Positions 42,497 through 55,079 of a stretch of 64,000 nucleotides of DNA are shown piece after piece (positions within the stretch are counted from its first letter, which is position 1; each line of letters begins with the position of its first letter). A program made the position numbers and the translations under genes. The notes beneath the pieces are model-generated. The model had not been told where the DNA came from and did no database searches. It saw only the letters and a list, made by a program, of their open reading frames with translations. Source of the DNA: Candidatus Heritagella gallinarum (GTDB lineage: Bacteria > Bacillota > Clostridia > Oscillospirales > Acutalibacteraceae); the NCBI GenBank assembly GCA_904394685.1, contig CAJFNK010000039.1, positions 60,414 to 124,413 on the forward strand, in the 5' to 3' direction.

Positions 42497-44074
42497 ATGT
42501 GTTCAATCATGGGCTATTGCGGCAGCAGCGCCACGATGGCGGCGTTTCAAAAGGGATTTGAACGCACGGTGTCACGGGGGCCGGATGACAGCAGGGTCAT
42601 CGATACGGGAAAAGGGCTGCTGGGGTTTCACCGTCTGGCGATTATGGGGCTTACCCCTTCGGGGATGCAGCCGTTTGAGCTGGATGGAAGCTATCTGGTT
42701 TGTAATGGAGAAATCTATGGGTTTGAAAAATGGAGAAAAGCGCTTTCGGGAAAATACCAGTTTACCAGTGATTCAGACTGTGAAGTGCTGCTCCCCCTGT
42801 ATCGGGAATATGGCGTTGGCCTCTTTGCCATGCTGGATGCAGAGTTTGCCTGTATCCTCTATGACGGGGAGCGGCAGGAATATATTGCGGCAAGAGATCC
42901 TATCGGGATTCGCCCGCTCTATTATGGATATGATGCTGCCGGAGTAATCCTGTTTGCCAGCGAACCGAAAAACCTTGTGGGGCTGGTGGAGAACATCATT
43001 CCTTTTCCGCCGGGACATTATTATCAAGGCGGAAAATTTGTGTGCTATTGCGATATCGCAAAAAGCGAGAGCGTTTGTCACGATGACCTGGAAACGGTTT
43101 GCCGCAAAATTCGTGAAAAGCTGATTGCCGGGGTGGAAAAGCGGCTGGTCGCAGACGCCAAAGTGGGGTTCCTGCTGTCGGGCGGACTGGATTCCTCGCT
43201 GGTGTGTTCCATTGCAGCCAAAAAAAGCCGGACACCTATCCGCACCTTTGCGGTCGGCATGGACAGCGATGCCATCGACCTGAAGTATGCCCGGCAGGTG
43301 GCGGAGTTTATCGGCAGCAACCATACAGAAGTTATCATCACCGAACAGGATGTGCTGGATTCGCTCGAAACGGTGATTCAGCTGCTGGGAACCTATGATA
43401 TTACCACCATCCGAGCCAGCATTGGGATGTACCTGGTCTGCAAGGCCATCCATGAAACCACCGATATCCGGGTGCTGCTCACCGGCGAGATATCCGACGA
43501 ACTGTTTGGCTATAAATATACCGATTTTGCTCCGGATGCCACAGCGTTTCAGGAGGAATCGCAAAAGAGAATCCGGGAGCTGCACATGTACGATGTGTTG
43601 CGGGCAGACCGCTGTATCTCGGTGAACTCGCTGGAAGCCAGGGTACCGTTTGGCGATTTGGATTTTGTGCGATATGTGATGTCGGTTGACCCGGAGCTGA
43701 AAATGAACCGGTATGGCAAGGGTAAGTACCTGTTACGTCATGCGTTTGAGGGCGACTATCTGCCGCAGGAAATCCTGTATCGTGAAAAAGCTGCGTTTTC
43801 GGATGCGGTGGGACATTCGATGGTGGATGATTTGAAACGATATGCCGAAAGCCGTTATTCCGACGAGGAATTTGCACAAAAACGAAGCCGGTATTCCCAT
43901 GCGGCTCCGTTCACCAAAGAATCCCTGCTCTACCGGGAAATCTTTGAGAAGTATTATCCGGGACAAAGCAGCATGATTGTGGATTTTTGGATGCCGAACC
44001 GCTCTTGGGAAGGCTGCAATGTGGACGATCCATCTGCAAGGGTTCTTGCAAATTACGGAGATAGCGGGAAATAA
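42497..44074 (+). CDS. asnB: Asparagine synthase (glutamine-hydrolysing)
   Basis: 525 residues. The N-terminal glutaminase has Cys2 (MCSIMGYCG) and the NGEIYGFEKWR block; the synthetase half has the pyrophosphate loop FLLSGGLDSSLV and TGEISDELFGYKYTDF, then LEARVPFGD. Makes asparagine from aspartate using glutamine nitrogen. Start ATG 42497 follows TTGGAGGTG. A reading frame extension to 42428 is excluded because Cys2 must be exposed. Confidence 0.95.
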   Translation: MCSIMGYCGSSATMAAFQKGFERTVSRGPDDSRVIDTGKGLLGFHRLAIMGLTPSGMQPFELDGSYLVCNGEIYGFEKWRKALSGKYQFTSDSDCEVLLPLYREYGVGLFAMLDAEFACILYDGERQEYIAARDPIGIRPLYYGYDAAGVILFASEPKNLVGLVENIIPFPPGHYYQGGKFVCYCDIAKSESVCHDDLETVCRKIREKLIAGVEKRLVADAKVGFLLSGGLDSSLVCSIAAKKSRTPIRTFAVGMDSDAIDLKYARQVAEFIGSNHTEVIITEQDVLDSLETVIQLLGTYDITTIRASIGMYLVCKAIHETTDIRVLLTGEISDELFGYKYTDFAPDATAFQEESQKRIRELHMYDVLRADRCISVNSLEARVPFGDLDFVRYVMSVDPELKMNRYGKGKYLLRHAFEGDYLPQEILYREKAAFSDAVGHSMVDDLKRYAESRYSDEEFAQKRSRYSHAAPFTKESLLYREIFEKYYPGQSSMIVDFWMPNRSWEGCNVDDPSARVLANYGDSGK

Positions 44075-44083
44075 TATCGATAA

Positions 44084-47168
<3,085 letters not shown>

Positions 47169-47196
<28 letters not shown>

Positions 47197-48257
47197 TCCT
47201 GGAGGATGGCAGCGAATATCTGGGAACCGCTTTTGGAAGCAGGGAAAACCGGGTTTGTGAAATCGTGTTCAACACCTCTATGGCGGGATATCAGGAAATT
47301 TTGTCTGACCCTTCTTATGCTGGTCAGGCGGTGGTGATGACCTATCCGTTGATCGGCAACTATGGAATGGCAGACGATGATTATGAAACCGATATCCCAT
47401 CCATGGGCGCACTGATTGTGCGGGAATATGAAGATTCCCCCTCGAATTTTAGAAGCACGGCAACACTTTCAGAGGTGATGTGCCGCTTTGGGATTCCCGG
47501 AATCTTTGGAATCGATACCCGCAAGCTGACCCGTTCCATCCGCAATCATGGAAGCTGCAAGGCGCTGATAACCGATGCCGCCACCACGCTGGAGCAGGGG
47601 CTGGAAAGGCTTTCGAATACAGTTCTTCCCAGAGATCAGGTTGCAAGGGTGAGCAGCCGGGAGATCCAGAGGTTTCCCGCCGGTGAAGAAAGATTCCATG
47701 TGGCGGCAATCGATTGCGGGATGAAGAAAAACATTGTGCGCTGCCTCAATAAGCGGGGCTGCACCGTAACGGTTTTTCCCTGGAATACGCCGGCAGCTGA
47801 AATCGAAATGCTGCATCCAGACGGGGTTTTTCTTTCCAACGGTCCGGGAGACCCCACAGATGTTGCGCCGGTAATCGAAACGGTGAAAGCGCTGCGGGGA
47901 AAGTATCCGATCTTTGGGATTTGTCTGGGACACCAGATTCTCTCTTTGGCCTATGGCGCCAAAACGTATAAGCTCAAATTCGGGCATCGGGGCGGCAACC
48001 ATCCGGTTCGCAATTTGAAAACGGGAAAAATCGAGATCACGTCCCAAAACCATTCGTATGCGGTAGACGCTGCCAGCCTGGAGGGAACCGGGCTGCGGGT
48101 GACACATCGAAACCTGCTGGACCAGACGGTGGAAGGGGTGGCCTGTGAGCAGGATCGTGTATTCAGCGTGCAATATCACCCCGAAAGCGCTCCCGGTCCA
48201 CAGGACAGCGCTTCTCTGTTTGACCAGTTTATAGAATGGATGGAAGGGAGCCGATAA
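47169..48257 (+). CDS. carA: Carbamoyl-phosphate synthase small subunit
   Basis: 362 residues. Class I glutaminase with nucleophile [10 protein letters not shown] and catalytic [14 protein letters not shown]. Supplies ammonia to CarB. The start lies within the end of purF and carB follows after one base, so the three genes form a tightly coupled block. Confidence 0.97.
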
Positions 48258-48258
48258 G

Positions 48259-51200
48259 ATGCCAAAAAGAACAGATCTTCACAAAATCCTGGTGATCGGG
48301 TCAGGCCCTATCGTGATTGGGCAGGCGGCGGAGTTTGACTATGCAGGCACACAGGCGTGTCTGGCGCTGCGGGAAGAAGGCTATGAGGTGATCCTGTGCA
48401 ATTCCAATCCCGCCACCATTATGACCGACACCTCGGTTGCGGACAAAGTGTATATGGAGCCTTTGACATTGGAATATGTGGCCAAAATTATCCGGCACGA
48501 GCGTCCCGATGCGATTTTGCCGGGCATCGGCGGGCAGACCGGCCTGAATCTGGCGATGCAGCTGGAAAAAAAGGGCGTGCTTCGGGAGTGTCAGGTGGAA
48601 CTGCTGGGAACCAGCAGCGCCAGCATCGACCGTGCCGAAGACCGGGAGCTGTTTAAGGAGCTGTGTGAAAGCCTGGGAGAACCTGTGCTGCCTTCTGATA
48701 TTGCCGGGTCGGTGGAAGAAGCCGTAGCAGTTGCAAAAAAAATCGGATATCCGGTTGTGCTTCGTCCGGCGTTTACGTTGGGGGGAACGGGCGGCGGATT
48801 TGCAGATGATGAGGCCGATCTGCTTCGTCTGATTAAAAACGCACTGCTCCTTTCTCCAAAGCATCAGGTGCTGATTGAAAAAAGCATCCGAGGCTATAAG
48901 GAAATCGAATATGAGGTGATGCGTGACCATAACGATACGGCGCTCACGATTTGTAATATGGAGAACCTTGACCCTGTGGGCATCCATACCGGAGATTCCA
49001 TTGTGGTCTGCCCGTCGCAGACGCTTACTAACAAAGAATATCAGATGCTGCGTGACAGCGCCCTGAAAATCATCCGTGCGCTGAAAATAGAAGGCGGCTG
49101 CAACGTGCAGTTTGCACTCGACCCCAAATCGTTCCAGTATTATCTGATCGAGGTCAACCCCAGAGTGTCCCGTTCGTCCGCACTAGCCTCCAAAGCCAGC
49201 GGCTATCCGATTGCCCGTGTTTCTGCCAAAATCGGAATCGGGATGACGCTGGACGAAATCCAGATTGCCAATACGCCCGCTTCTTTTGAGCCTGCGCTGG
49301 ATTATGTTGTGACCAAGATGCCACGCTTCCCATTTGATAAATTCACCGAAGCAGATCATTCGCTGGGCACCCAGATGAAAGCCACCGGCGAGGTGATGAG
49401 TGTGGGGCGTACACTGGAAGAAAGCCTGCTAAAATCAGTTCGTTCGCTGGAAACCGGCGCATGGCATTTGTATCTGCCCAAATTTGACAGCGAAAGCACG
49501 CCCGAACTGCTGCATACCATTGAAACCGGCAGCGACGAGCGACTGTTTGCCATTGCAGAGCTGCTGCGGCGTGAAGTCCCTATCCGGGAAATTGCGGCCA
49601 GAACCGCTATCGATTTGTTTTTCCTTCAAAAAATCCAGCGCATTATCGAAGAAGAACGCCGGCTCCACAGCCATCCCGGAGATCGTGACGCCTTGTATGA
49701 AGCCAAAAGGATGGGGTTTTCTGACCGTGAGATTGCCCGCCAGTGGGGGAGCAGTGAAATCGAGATTTTTGAAACAAGAAAGCGGGAGAAAATTTTCCCG
49801 GTATACAAAATGATCGATACCTGCGCCTCGGAATTCAGCAGCTATATCCCGTATTTTTATTCTACCTATGAAGAAGAAAACGAATCGATTGTATCCGACG
49901 GGAAAAAAGTGGTGGTTCTTGGCTCCGGCCCCATCCGAATCGGACAGGGGGTAGAGTTCGACTATTCCACAGTCCATGCAGTAAAAGCCATTCAGGATGC
50001 CGGATATGAAGCCATTGTTATCAATAATAATCCCGAAACCGTATCGACAGATTACACCACATCTGATAAACTTTATTTTGAACCTCTTTGTGTTGAGGAT
50101 GTGATGAATATCCTGGAGCTGGAAAAGCCAGAGGGGGTAATCGCAACACTCGGCGGACAGACAGCCGTGAATCTGGCAGCTCCGTTAAAAGAACGGGGCG
50201 TTACCATTATCGGTACAGACTGTGAGGCGATTGAGCGGGCGGAAAACCGGGACGCTTTTGAAAAGCTCCTGCTTGCTATCGGGATTCCGCAGCCAAAAGG
50301 GCAGGCCGTCACCCAAATTGAGGAGGGAATCCGGGTGGCCGGAAAAATCGGCTATCCTGTGCTGGTTCGTCCCAGTTTTGTGCTGGGCGGCAGAGCCATG
50401 CAGATCGTGGCAAAAGAGGAACAGCTGCGTCATTATCTCAAAACAGCGGTGGAAATCGATGAGGATAAACCCGTGCTGGTAGACCATTATATCCGTGGCA
50501 AAGAGGTAGAGGTCGATGCAATCTGCGACGGCCACGAGGTGTTTGTCCCCGGTATCATGGAGCTGGTGGAGCGCACAGGCGTTCATTCCGGCGATTCTAT
50601 CAGTGTGTATCCGCCGTTTAGCCTTTCTCAAAAGGTAAAGGATACGGTGTTGGAATACACCCAAAAGCTGGGGCTGGGAATCGGGATTATCGGCCTGTTC
50701 AATGTCCAGTTTATCGTAGACCAGCAGGAACAGGTGTATATCATCGAGGTCAATCCCCGCTCTTCCAGAACCGTTCCGTTCCTTTCCAAGTCTACCGGAT
50801 ATAGCCTTGCAGAGATTGCAACTCGTGCCATTTTGGGAGAGAGCCTGGCACAGCAGGGCATCCGGCAATCGGATTTGATTGAGCGCAAACGCTATTATGT
50901 CAAGGCGCCTGCCTTTTCGTTCTCCAAGCTCCACGGCATGGATGCCTATCTTTCTCCAGAGATGAAATCTACCGGCGAAGCCATCGGATACGACAAAAAG
51001 CTGCATCGTGCCATGTATAAGGCGCTGATTGCTTCGGGTATCCACCTGCAAAACTATGGCACCGTTGTGGTAACGCTGGCGGATGAAGACAAGCAGGAGG
51101 CACTGCCGTTGGTCAAGCGGTTTTATGACATGGGCTTTAATATTGAAGCCACGATTGGAACAGCTGAGTTTTTAAAGAAGCATGGAATCCGCACCCGTAT

Positions 51201-51438
51201 CCGCCGCAAGCTCAGCGAGGGAAGCGAGGAAATTCTGGATTCTATCCGTGCGGGATATGTAAGCTATGTGATTAACACCAGAGCGATTCTATCCGGCGTG
51301 CATTATGAGGACGGCATTGCAATTCGCCGCTGCGCCACAGAAAACAATATCACCATGCTGACTTCACTTGATACGGTGAAAGTGTTGCTGGATGTGTTGG
51401 AAGAAACCACCATGGGCATATCGACAATTGATGCCTGA
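48259..51438 (+). CDS. carB: Carbamoyl-phosphate synthase large subunit
   Basis: 1059 residues in two homologous halves. Each has an ATP-grasp domain: [19 protein letters not shown] and [17 protein letters not shown] mark the halves, with [12 protein letters not shown] and [12 protein letters not shown] as the nucleotide loops. The C-terminal MGS-type allosteric domain is present ([16 protein letters not shown]). Produces carbamoyl phosphate for arginine and pyrimidines. Confidence 0.97.
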   Translation: MPKRTDLHKILVIGSGPIVIGQAAEFDYAGTQACLALREEGYEVILCNSNPATIMTDTSVADKVYMEPLTLEYVAKIIRHERPDAILPGIGGQTGLNLAMQLEKKGVLRECQVELLGTSSASIDRAEDRELFKELCESLGEPVLPSDIAGSVEEAVAVAKKIGYPVVLRPAFTLGGTGGGFADDEADLLRLIKNALLLSPKHQVLIEKSIRGYKEIEYEVMRDHNDTALTICNMENLDPVGIHTGDSIVVCPSQTLTNKEYQMLRDSALKIIRALKIEGGCNVQFALDPKSFQYYLIEVNPRVSRSSALASKASGYPIARVSAKIGIGMTLDEIQIANTPASFEPALDYVVTKMPRFPFDKFTEADHSLGTQMKATGEVMSVGRTLEESLLKSVRSLETGAWHLYLPKFDSESTPELLHTIETGSDERLFAIAELLRREVPIREIAARTAIDLFFLQKIQRIIEEERRLHSHPGDRDALYEAKRMGFSDREIARQWGSSEIEIFETRKREKIFPVYKMIDTCASEFSSYIPYFYSTYEEENESIVSDGKKVVVLGSGPIRIGQGVEFDYSTVHAVKAIQDAGYEAIVINNNPETVSTDYTTSDKLYFEPLCVEDVMNILELEKPEGVIATLGGQTAVNLAAPLKERGVTIIGTDCEAIERAENRDAFEKLLLAIGIPQPKGQAVTQIEEGIRVAGKIGYPVLVRPSFVLGGRAMQIVAKEEQLRHYLKTAVEIDEDKPVLVDHYIRGKEVEVDAICDGHEVFVPGIMELVERTGVHSGDSISVYPPFSLSQKVKDTVLEYTQKLGLGIGIIGLFNVQFIVDQQEQVYIIEVNPRSSRTVPFLSKSTGYSLAEIATRAILGESLAQQGIRQSDLIERKRYYVKAPAFSFSKLHGMDAYLSPEMKSTGEAIGYDKKLHRAMYKALIASGIHLQNYGTVVVTLADEDKQEALPLVKRFYDMGFNIEATIGTAEFLKKHGIRTRIRRKLSEGSEEILDSIRAGYVSYVINTRAILSGVHYEDGIAIRRCATENNITMLTSLDTVKVLLDVLEETTMGISTIDA

Positions 51439-51455
51439 GAAAAAAGGAGGACTGG

Positions 51456-52646
51456 ATGATGGTAACACCCAATCTTTATTACGCAGACCTGAAGGACTCT
51501 TATCTTTTTTACCATATCGCACAGAAGACCGGCGCTTATCTGGAGCAGAATCCGGGAGCGCATCTGTATCGGCTGGGAATTGGGGATGTATCGCTGCCCC
51601 TTTGCGACGCTGTCATCAAGGCGCTGCACGAAGCGGTGGACGATCAGGCTACTGCCGGCCGTTTTCATGGCTATATGCCCGAATGTGGCGCACCGTTTTT
51701 GCGGGAAGCAATCGGCGGCTATTATGCCCGCAGAGGTGTGCAGCTTTTAACGGACGAAATTTTTGTTTCCAGCGGTGCCAGCGATGAGCTGGGGGATATT
51801 CTCCACCTGTTTGACCGCAAAAACAGCGCACTGGTGATAGAACCCGCCTATCCGGCCTATGTGGATGCCAATATCATGGAAGGGCGCAAAATCATCCATT
51901 TGCCCTCCAGTGAGGCAGAGGGCTTTTTGCCCCTGCCGAGCGAGCATATCGAAGCAGATTTGATCTATCTTTGCTCTCCCAATAACCCAACCGGCGCAGT
52001 TTTTAACCGGGATCAGCTGCAATTATGGGTGGATCATGCCAACCGGACGGGAGCCGTCATTCTGTTTGATGCCGCATATGAAGCCTTTATCGAAGAAGAT
52101 GGGCTGCCGCACAGTATTTTTGAGCTGGAGGGTGCCCGCACCTGTGCAATTGAAATCTGTTCGCTCTCCAAAACAGCAGGCTTTACCGGAACCCGGCTTG
52201 GCTATACAGTGGTTCCCAAGGAGCTGGAACGGCAGGGGATGAATTTCCATGATATGTGGGTGAGAAACCGCACCACCAAAACAAATGGAGTGTCCTATAT
52301 CATTCAAAAAGGTGCGGCGGCCGTCTTTACCCCCGAAGGTCAGCGCCAGATTCAGGAGAATATTCAGGTGTATAAGAAAAACGCCGCCTGCCTGATGGAA
52401 GTGCTTGACGAGCTGGGAATCTGGTATTGCGGCGGGAAGAATGCCCCGTATATCTGGATGAAGTGCCCCGACCATCAAACCGGCTGGGAATTTTTCGACC
52501 GTCTGCTGCATGAAATCCAGGTGGTGGGGACACCCGGAGAAGGCTTTGGCGCCTGTGGGGAAGGATACTTCCGCTTTTCTACCTTTGGAAGCCCCGAAGA
52601 TACAAAAGAAGCAGCCCACCGTCTGGCAGGGCTGCTGAGAAAATAA
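51456..52646 (+). CDS. dapL: LL-diaminopimelate aminotransferase
   Basis: 396-residue fold-type I PLP enzyme converting tetrahydrodipicolinate and glutamate to LL-DAP in one step, feeding lysine and peptidoglycan. HLYRLGIGDVSLPL, FHGYMPECGAPFLREAI, CSPNNPTGA and the PLP lysine in SLSKTAGFTGTRLGY are typical DapL. A GGAGG site precedes ATG 51456 (or 51459, 8 bases away). It ends the operon and uses glutamate as amino donor. It converges on the uracil-DNA glycosylase gene with only four bases between stops and no hairpin. Confidence 0.95.
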   Translation: MMVTPNLYYADLKDSYLFYHIAQKTGAYLEQNPGAHLYRLGIGDVSLPLCDAVIKALHEAVDDQATAGRFHGYMPECGAPFLREAIGGYYARRGVQLLTDEIFVSSGASDELGDILHLFDRKNSALVIEPAYPAYVDANIMEGRKIIHLPSSEAEGFLPLPSEHIEADLIYLCSPNNPTGAVFNRDQLQLWVDHANRTGAVILFDAAYEAFIEEDGLPHSIFELEGARTCAIEICSLSKTAGFTGTRLGYTVVPKELERQGMNFHDMWVRNRTTKTNGVSYIIQKGAAAVFTPEGQRQIQENIQVYKKNAACLMEVLDELGIWYCGGKNAPYIWMKCPDHQTGWEFFDRLLHEIQVVGTPGEGFGACGEGYFRFSTFGSPEDTKEAAHRLAGLLRK

Positions 52647-52650
52647 CAGG

Positions 52651-53331
52651 CTATTCGGTTTTTTCGGCTGCCTTAGCAGAATCTCTCAGCTCGTCCAGCG
52701 TATGGCGCAGCTTGAGAAAATCTTCAAAGGCGCCCGGCTTAGAAGAAGGATTCCGCAAAAGCGCCGCCGGGTGCAGCGTGGCCATCATCAGGGTGTTTCC
52801 CTTTTTGAAAAACTGGCCATGTTCTTTTGTAATCTTCATATCGGGTTTTATCAGCTTCATAGCGGCGATGCGTCCCAGGCAGACGATGATTTTGGGGCGC
52901 ATCAAGGCCACCTGGTTGCGAAGCCACTGGATACACGCATCCTGCTCCTGAGGCTGTGGGTCACGGTTCTGCGGGGGGCGGCATTTCACGATATTGGTGA
53001 TATAGAGGTCTTTTTCCCGGTCAAGATCAACTGCTGCCAGCATTTTATCCAGCAGCTGGCCGGCACGCCCAACAAAAGGCAGCCCCTGAAGATCTTCGTT
53101 TTCGCCCGGCCCTTCTCCAATAAAAAGCAAGTCTGCCTGCGGGTTGCCCATACCAAACACAACATGGTGTCGGGTTTCACAAAGGCCACACCGGGTACAG
53201 CTTTTACACGCCTGTTCGAGTTCTTCCCACTGCATCAGCCGGGGAGATTGTTCCGGTGTTTGAAAATGGGCCGTGTTTTTTTGTGTGTCGTCCATATCAA
53301 GGCGCAAATCTATTCTATCGTTGTTTTCCAT
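52651..53331 (-). CDS. Uracil-DNA glycosylase, family 4 (iron-sulfur)
   Basis: 226 residues. Removes uracil from DNA. The 4Fe-4S cysteines are visible in CKSCTRCGLCETR (N-terminal pair) and later IVKCRPPQNRDP and KIIVCLGRIAAMK; the active-site motif is GEGPGENEDLQGLPFVGRAG and the closing HPAALLRNP. An N-terminal 40-residue extension is unusual but lies behind a good AGGAGG site. Minus strand, convergent to dapL. Confidence 0.92.
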   Translation of the reverse strand: MENNDRIDLRLDMDDTQKNTAHFQTPEQSPRLMQWEELEQACKSCTRCGLCETRHHVVFGMGNPQADLLFIGEGPGENEDLQGLPFVGRAGQLLDKMLAAVDLDREKDLYITNIVKCRPPQNRDPQPQEQDACIQWLRNQVALMRPKIIVCLGRIAAMKLIKPDMKITKEHGQFFKKGNTLMMATLHPAALLRNPSSKPGAFEDFLKLRHTLDELRDSAKAAEKTE

Positions 53332-53441
53332 GCGATATTTCCTCCTGATCTTTTTGGATATTTATTGTAACATACTTATATCATAAATTCCAGATGTCCA
53401 ACAGACAAGGTATGGTTTTGCCAGTTTTTCCGCTTTCATAG

Positions 53442-53470
53442 TTGCAATCTGATAAAAGAAATAGTACAAT
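53442..53470 (+). promoter_or_regulatory. Promoter of the PduL-like gene
   Basis: TTGCAA (53442-53447), 17-base spacer, TACAAT (53465-53470). Confidence 0.7.
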
Positions 53471-53533
53471 AAGAATAGTCCGATACCGTTTGTTTATCAG
53501 GCAAACAAATACATAAAATAGGAGATGTTTCCA

Positions 53534-54100
53534 TTGAAGGTAATGGTAGAAACTTCCGCTCGCCATCTGCATGTATCCCAGGAGGATTTGGTAAAGCTGT
53601 TTGGTGAGGGCGCTGTCCTCAGCAATAAAAAAGATCTGTCCCAGCCCGGACAGTTTGCTACAAACGAAAAGGTCGAGGTTGTAGGCCCCAAAGGTTCTAT
53701 GAAAATGTCGATTTTGGGACCGGTTCGTCCCGAAACGCAGGTGGAGTTGGCTCTTACTGATGCCCGCAAGCTGGGAATCACGGCTCCCATCCGTGAATCT
53801 GGCGACCTGGCCGGCACCCCTGGCTGCAAGCTGGTTGGCCCTGCTGGTGAAGTGGATATTCCCTACGGTGTAATCATTGCAAAGCGCCATATTCACTTTA
53901 ACCCCGACGAGGCAAAAGAGGCTGGCGTTGTCGATAAGCAGATCGTTTCTGTAAAGCTGGACTATAACGGCCGTTCTCTGGTGTTTGGCGATGTCGTTTG
54001 CCGTGTTAGCCCCAAATATGCAGCTGCTATGCACATCGATACCGATGAGTCGAATGCAGCCGCTCTGCCGGGCACAGTTGATGGAGAAATCATCCTGTAA
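53534..54100 (+). CDS. pduL: PduL-type phosphate acyltransferase
   Basis: 188 residues. Transfers acyl groups between CoA and phosphate (acetyl- or propionyl-). The two metal-binding His motifs are ETSARHLHVSQEDL and IIAKRHIHFNPDEA. I prefer TTG 53534, 9 bases after GGAG; an ATG at 53525 directly abuts the GGAG and is less likely, and ATG 53543 is possible. There is no microcompartment cluster nearby, so it probably serves as the housekeeping phosphotransacetylase. Confidence 0.9.
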   Translation: MKVMVETSARHLHVSQEDLVKLFGEGAVLSNKKDLSQPGQFATNEKVEVVGPKGSMKMSILGPVRPETQVELALTDARKLGITAPIRESGDLAGTPGCKLVGPAGEVDIPYGVIIAKRHIHFNPDEAKEAGVVDKQIVSVKLDYNGRSLVFGDVVCRVSPKYAAAMHIDTDESNAAALPGTVDGEIIL

Positions 54101-54117
54101 GATAAAACGAGAATTTA

Positions 54118-54149
54118 CTGGAAGCAGAAATTTCTGCTTCCAGTTTTTT
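54118..54149 (+). terminator. Terminator after the PduL-like gene
   Basis: CTGGAAGCAGAAA/TTTCTGCTTCCAG is an unbroken inverted repeat followed by T6. Confidence 0.9.
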
Positions 54150-54159
54150 GTTTTAGTTA

Positions 54160-54188
54160 TTGACATATGACAGAAACACCGCTATAAT
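54160..54188 (+). promoter_or_regulatory. Promoter of the DUF134 - NifX-like operon
   Basis: Perfect TTGACA (54160-54165) and TATAAT (54183-54188), 17-base spacer. Confidence 0.85.
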
Positions 54189-54207
54189 AACTGACATAAG
54201 TCAGAAA
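54161..54207 (+). promoter_or_regulatory. Duplicated operator-like site around the DUF134 promoter
   Basis: TGACATATGACAGAAA (54161-54176) and TGACATAAGTCAGAAA (54192-54207) match at 14 of 16 positions. They lie 31 bases apart, three helical turns, one over the -35 box and one after the -10 box. The second contains the palindrome CTGAC-ATAA-GTCAG. Confidence 0.6.
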
Positions 54208-54228
54208 TAGTGCAGAGGGGGAGCATCC

Positions 54229-54600
54229 ATGCCACGTCCACAAAAGCAAAGGCGGGTTTGTGCCATGCCTCGAACTTGTCGGTTTGGTCCAGTGGGGAGA
54301 AGAAGCTGCGACAGTATTGTGATGACGGTAGATGAATATGAATGTATCCGTCTGATCGACCTGCTGGAATATACGCAAAGTGAATGTGCCGAACAAATGG
54401 GGGTGGCCAGAACAACGGTTCAGGCTGTTTATGACCATGCCCGAAAAAAACTGGCAGAATCGCTGGTAAGCGGCAAGGAACTGGTGATTGCAGGCGGAGA
54501 GTATTGGGTGTGTCCTCATGGCGATGGCTGCACAAAAGCAAAATCCAAAAGAAACGGCTGTAAATGTCAAGGATTCAATAGAAAGGATGATAATAGATGA
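54229..54600 (+). CDS. DUF134 family DNA-binding protein
   Basis: 123 residues. MPRPQKQRRVC and TVDEYECIRLIDLLEYTQSE are the DUF134 signature, and ECAEQMGVARTTVQAVYDHARKKLAESL is a sigma-like helix-turn-helix. Cysteines in the N-terminus (RRVCAMPRTCRFGP) and C-terminus (YWVCPHGDGC, GCKC) may bind metal. It overlaps the NifX-like gene as ATGA. Likely regulates its own operon through the duplicated site; this is inference. Confidence 0.87.
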   Translation: MPRPQKQRRVCAMPRTCRFGPVGRRSCDSIVMTVDEYECIRLIDLLEYTQSECAEQMGVARTTVQAVYDHARKKLAESLVSGKELVIAGGEYWVCPHGDGCTKAKSKRNGCKCQGFNRKDDNR

Positions 54601-55007
54601 AAATCGCAGTAACTTATGAAAACGGTCAGGTGTTCCAGCATTTTGGTCACACCGCTCAGTTTAAGCTGTATACTGTAGAAAATGGCGAGGTAACCCATTC
54701 TGTAGTGGTGGATACCAACGGCAGCGGCCATGGAGCACTGGCCGGATTTTTAGCCGCCCAAAACGTGGACACGCTGATTTGCGGCGGTATTGGCGGAGGA
54801 GCCAGAACTGCCTTGGCACAGGCAGGCATCCAGCTGTATCCGGGCGTCAGCGGAAATGCTGATGCCAAAGTAGCGGAATTAATCGCCGGTACTCTGCTGT
54901 TTAATCCTGATACAGTTTGCGCTCATCATCACGGCGAGCATGGCGGAACACACCAGTGCCACAGTCACGAAGGCGGAGAATGCCGTCACGGCCATTGCGG
55001 AGAATAA
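54597..55007 (+). CDS. NifX/NafY-like iron-cluster binding domain protein
   Basis: 136 residues. The domain of the dinitrogenase Fe-Mo cofactor family (MKIAVTYENGQVFQHFGHT, GGIGGGARTALAQAGIQLYPGV) makes up residues 1-110. The C-terminus is rich in His, Cys and Gly (HHHGEHGGTHQCHSHEGGEC). Such proteins are common in anaerobes without nitrogenase and probably carry an Fe-S or other metal cofactor. Co-transcribed with DUF134. Confidence 0.88.
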   Translation: MKIAVTYENGQVFQHFGHTAQFKLYTVENGEVTHSVVVDTNGSGHGALAGFLAAQNVDTLICGGIGGGARTALAQAGIQLYPGVSGNADAKVAELIAGTLLFNPDTVCAHHHGEHGGTHQCHSHEGGECRHGHCGE

Positions 55008-55034
55008 AGGAAAAAAGTTTGTTACAAAAACAGG

Positions 55035-55070
55035 AACTCCCCACCGGAACTATCCGGCGGGGAGTTTCTT
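55035..55070. terminator. Convergent terminator between the NifX-like gene and glnS
   Basis: AACTCCCC-A-CCGGA pairs with TCCGG-C-GGGGAGTT, loop ACTA; T-rich on the plus side and A-rich upstream. Confidence 0.85.
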
Positions 55071-55079
55071 AGCAGATGC

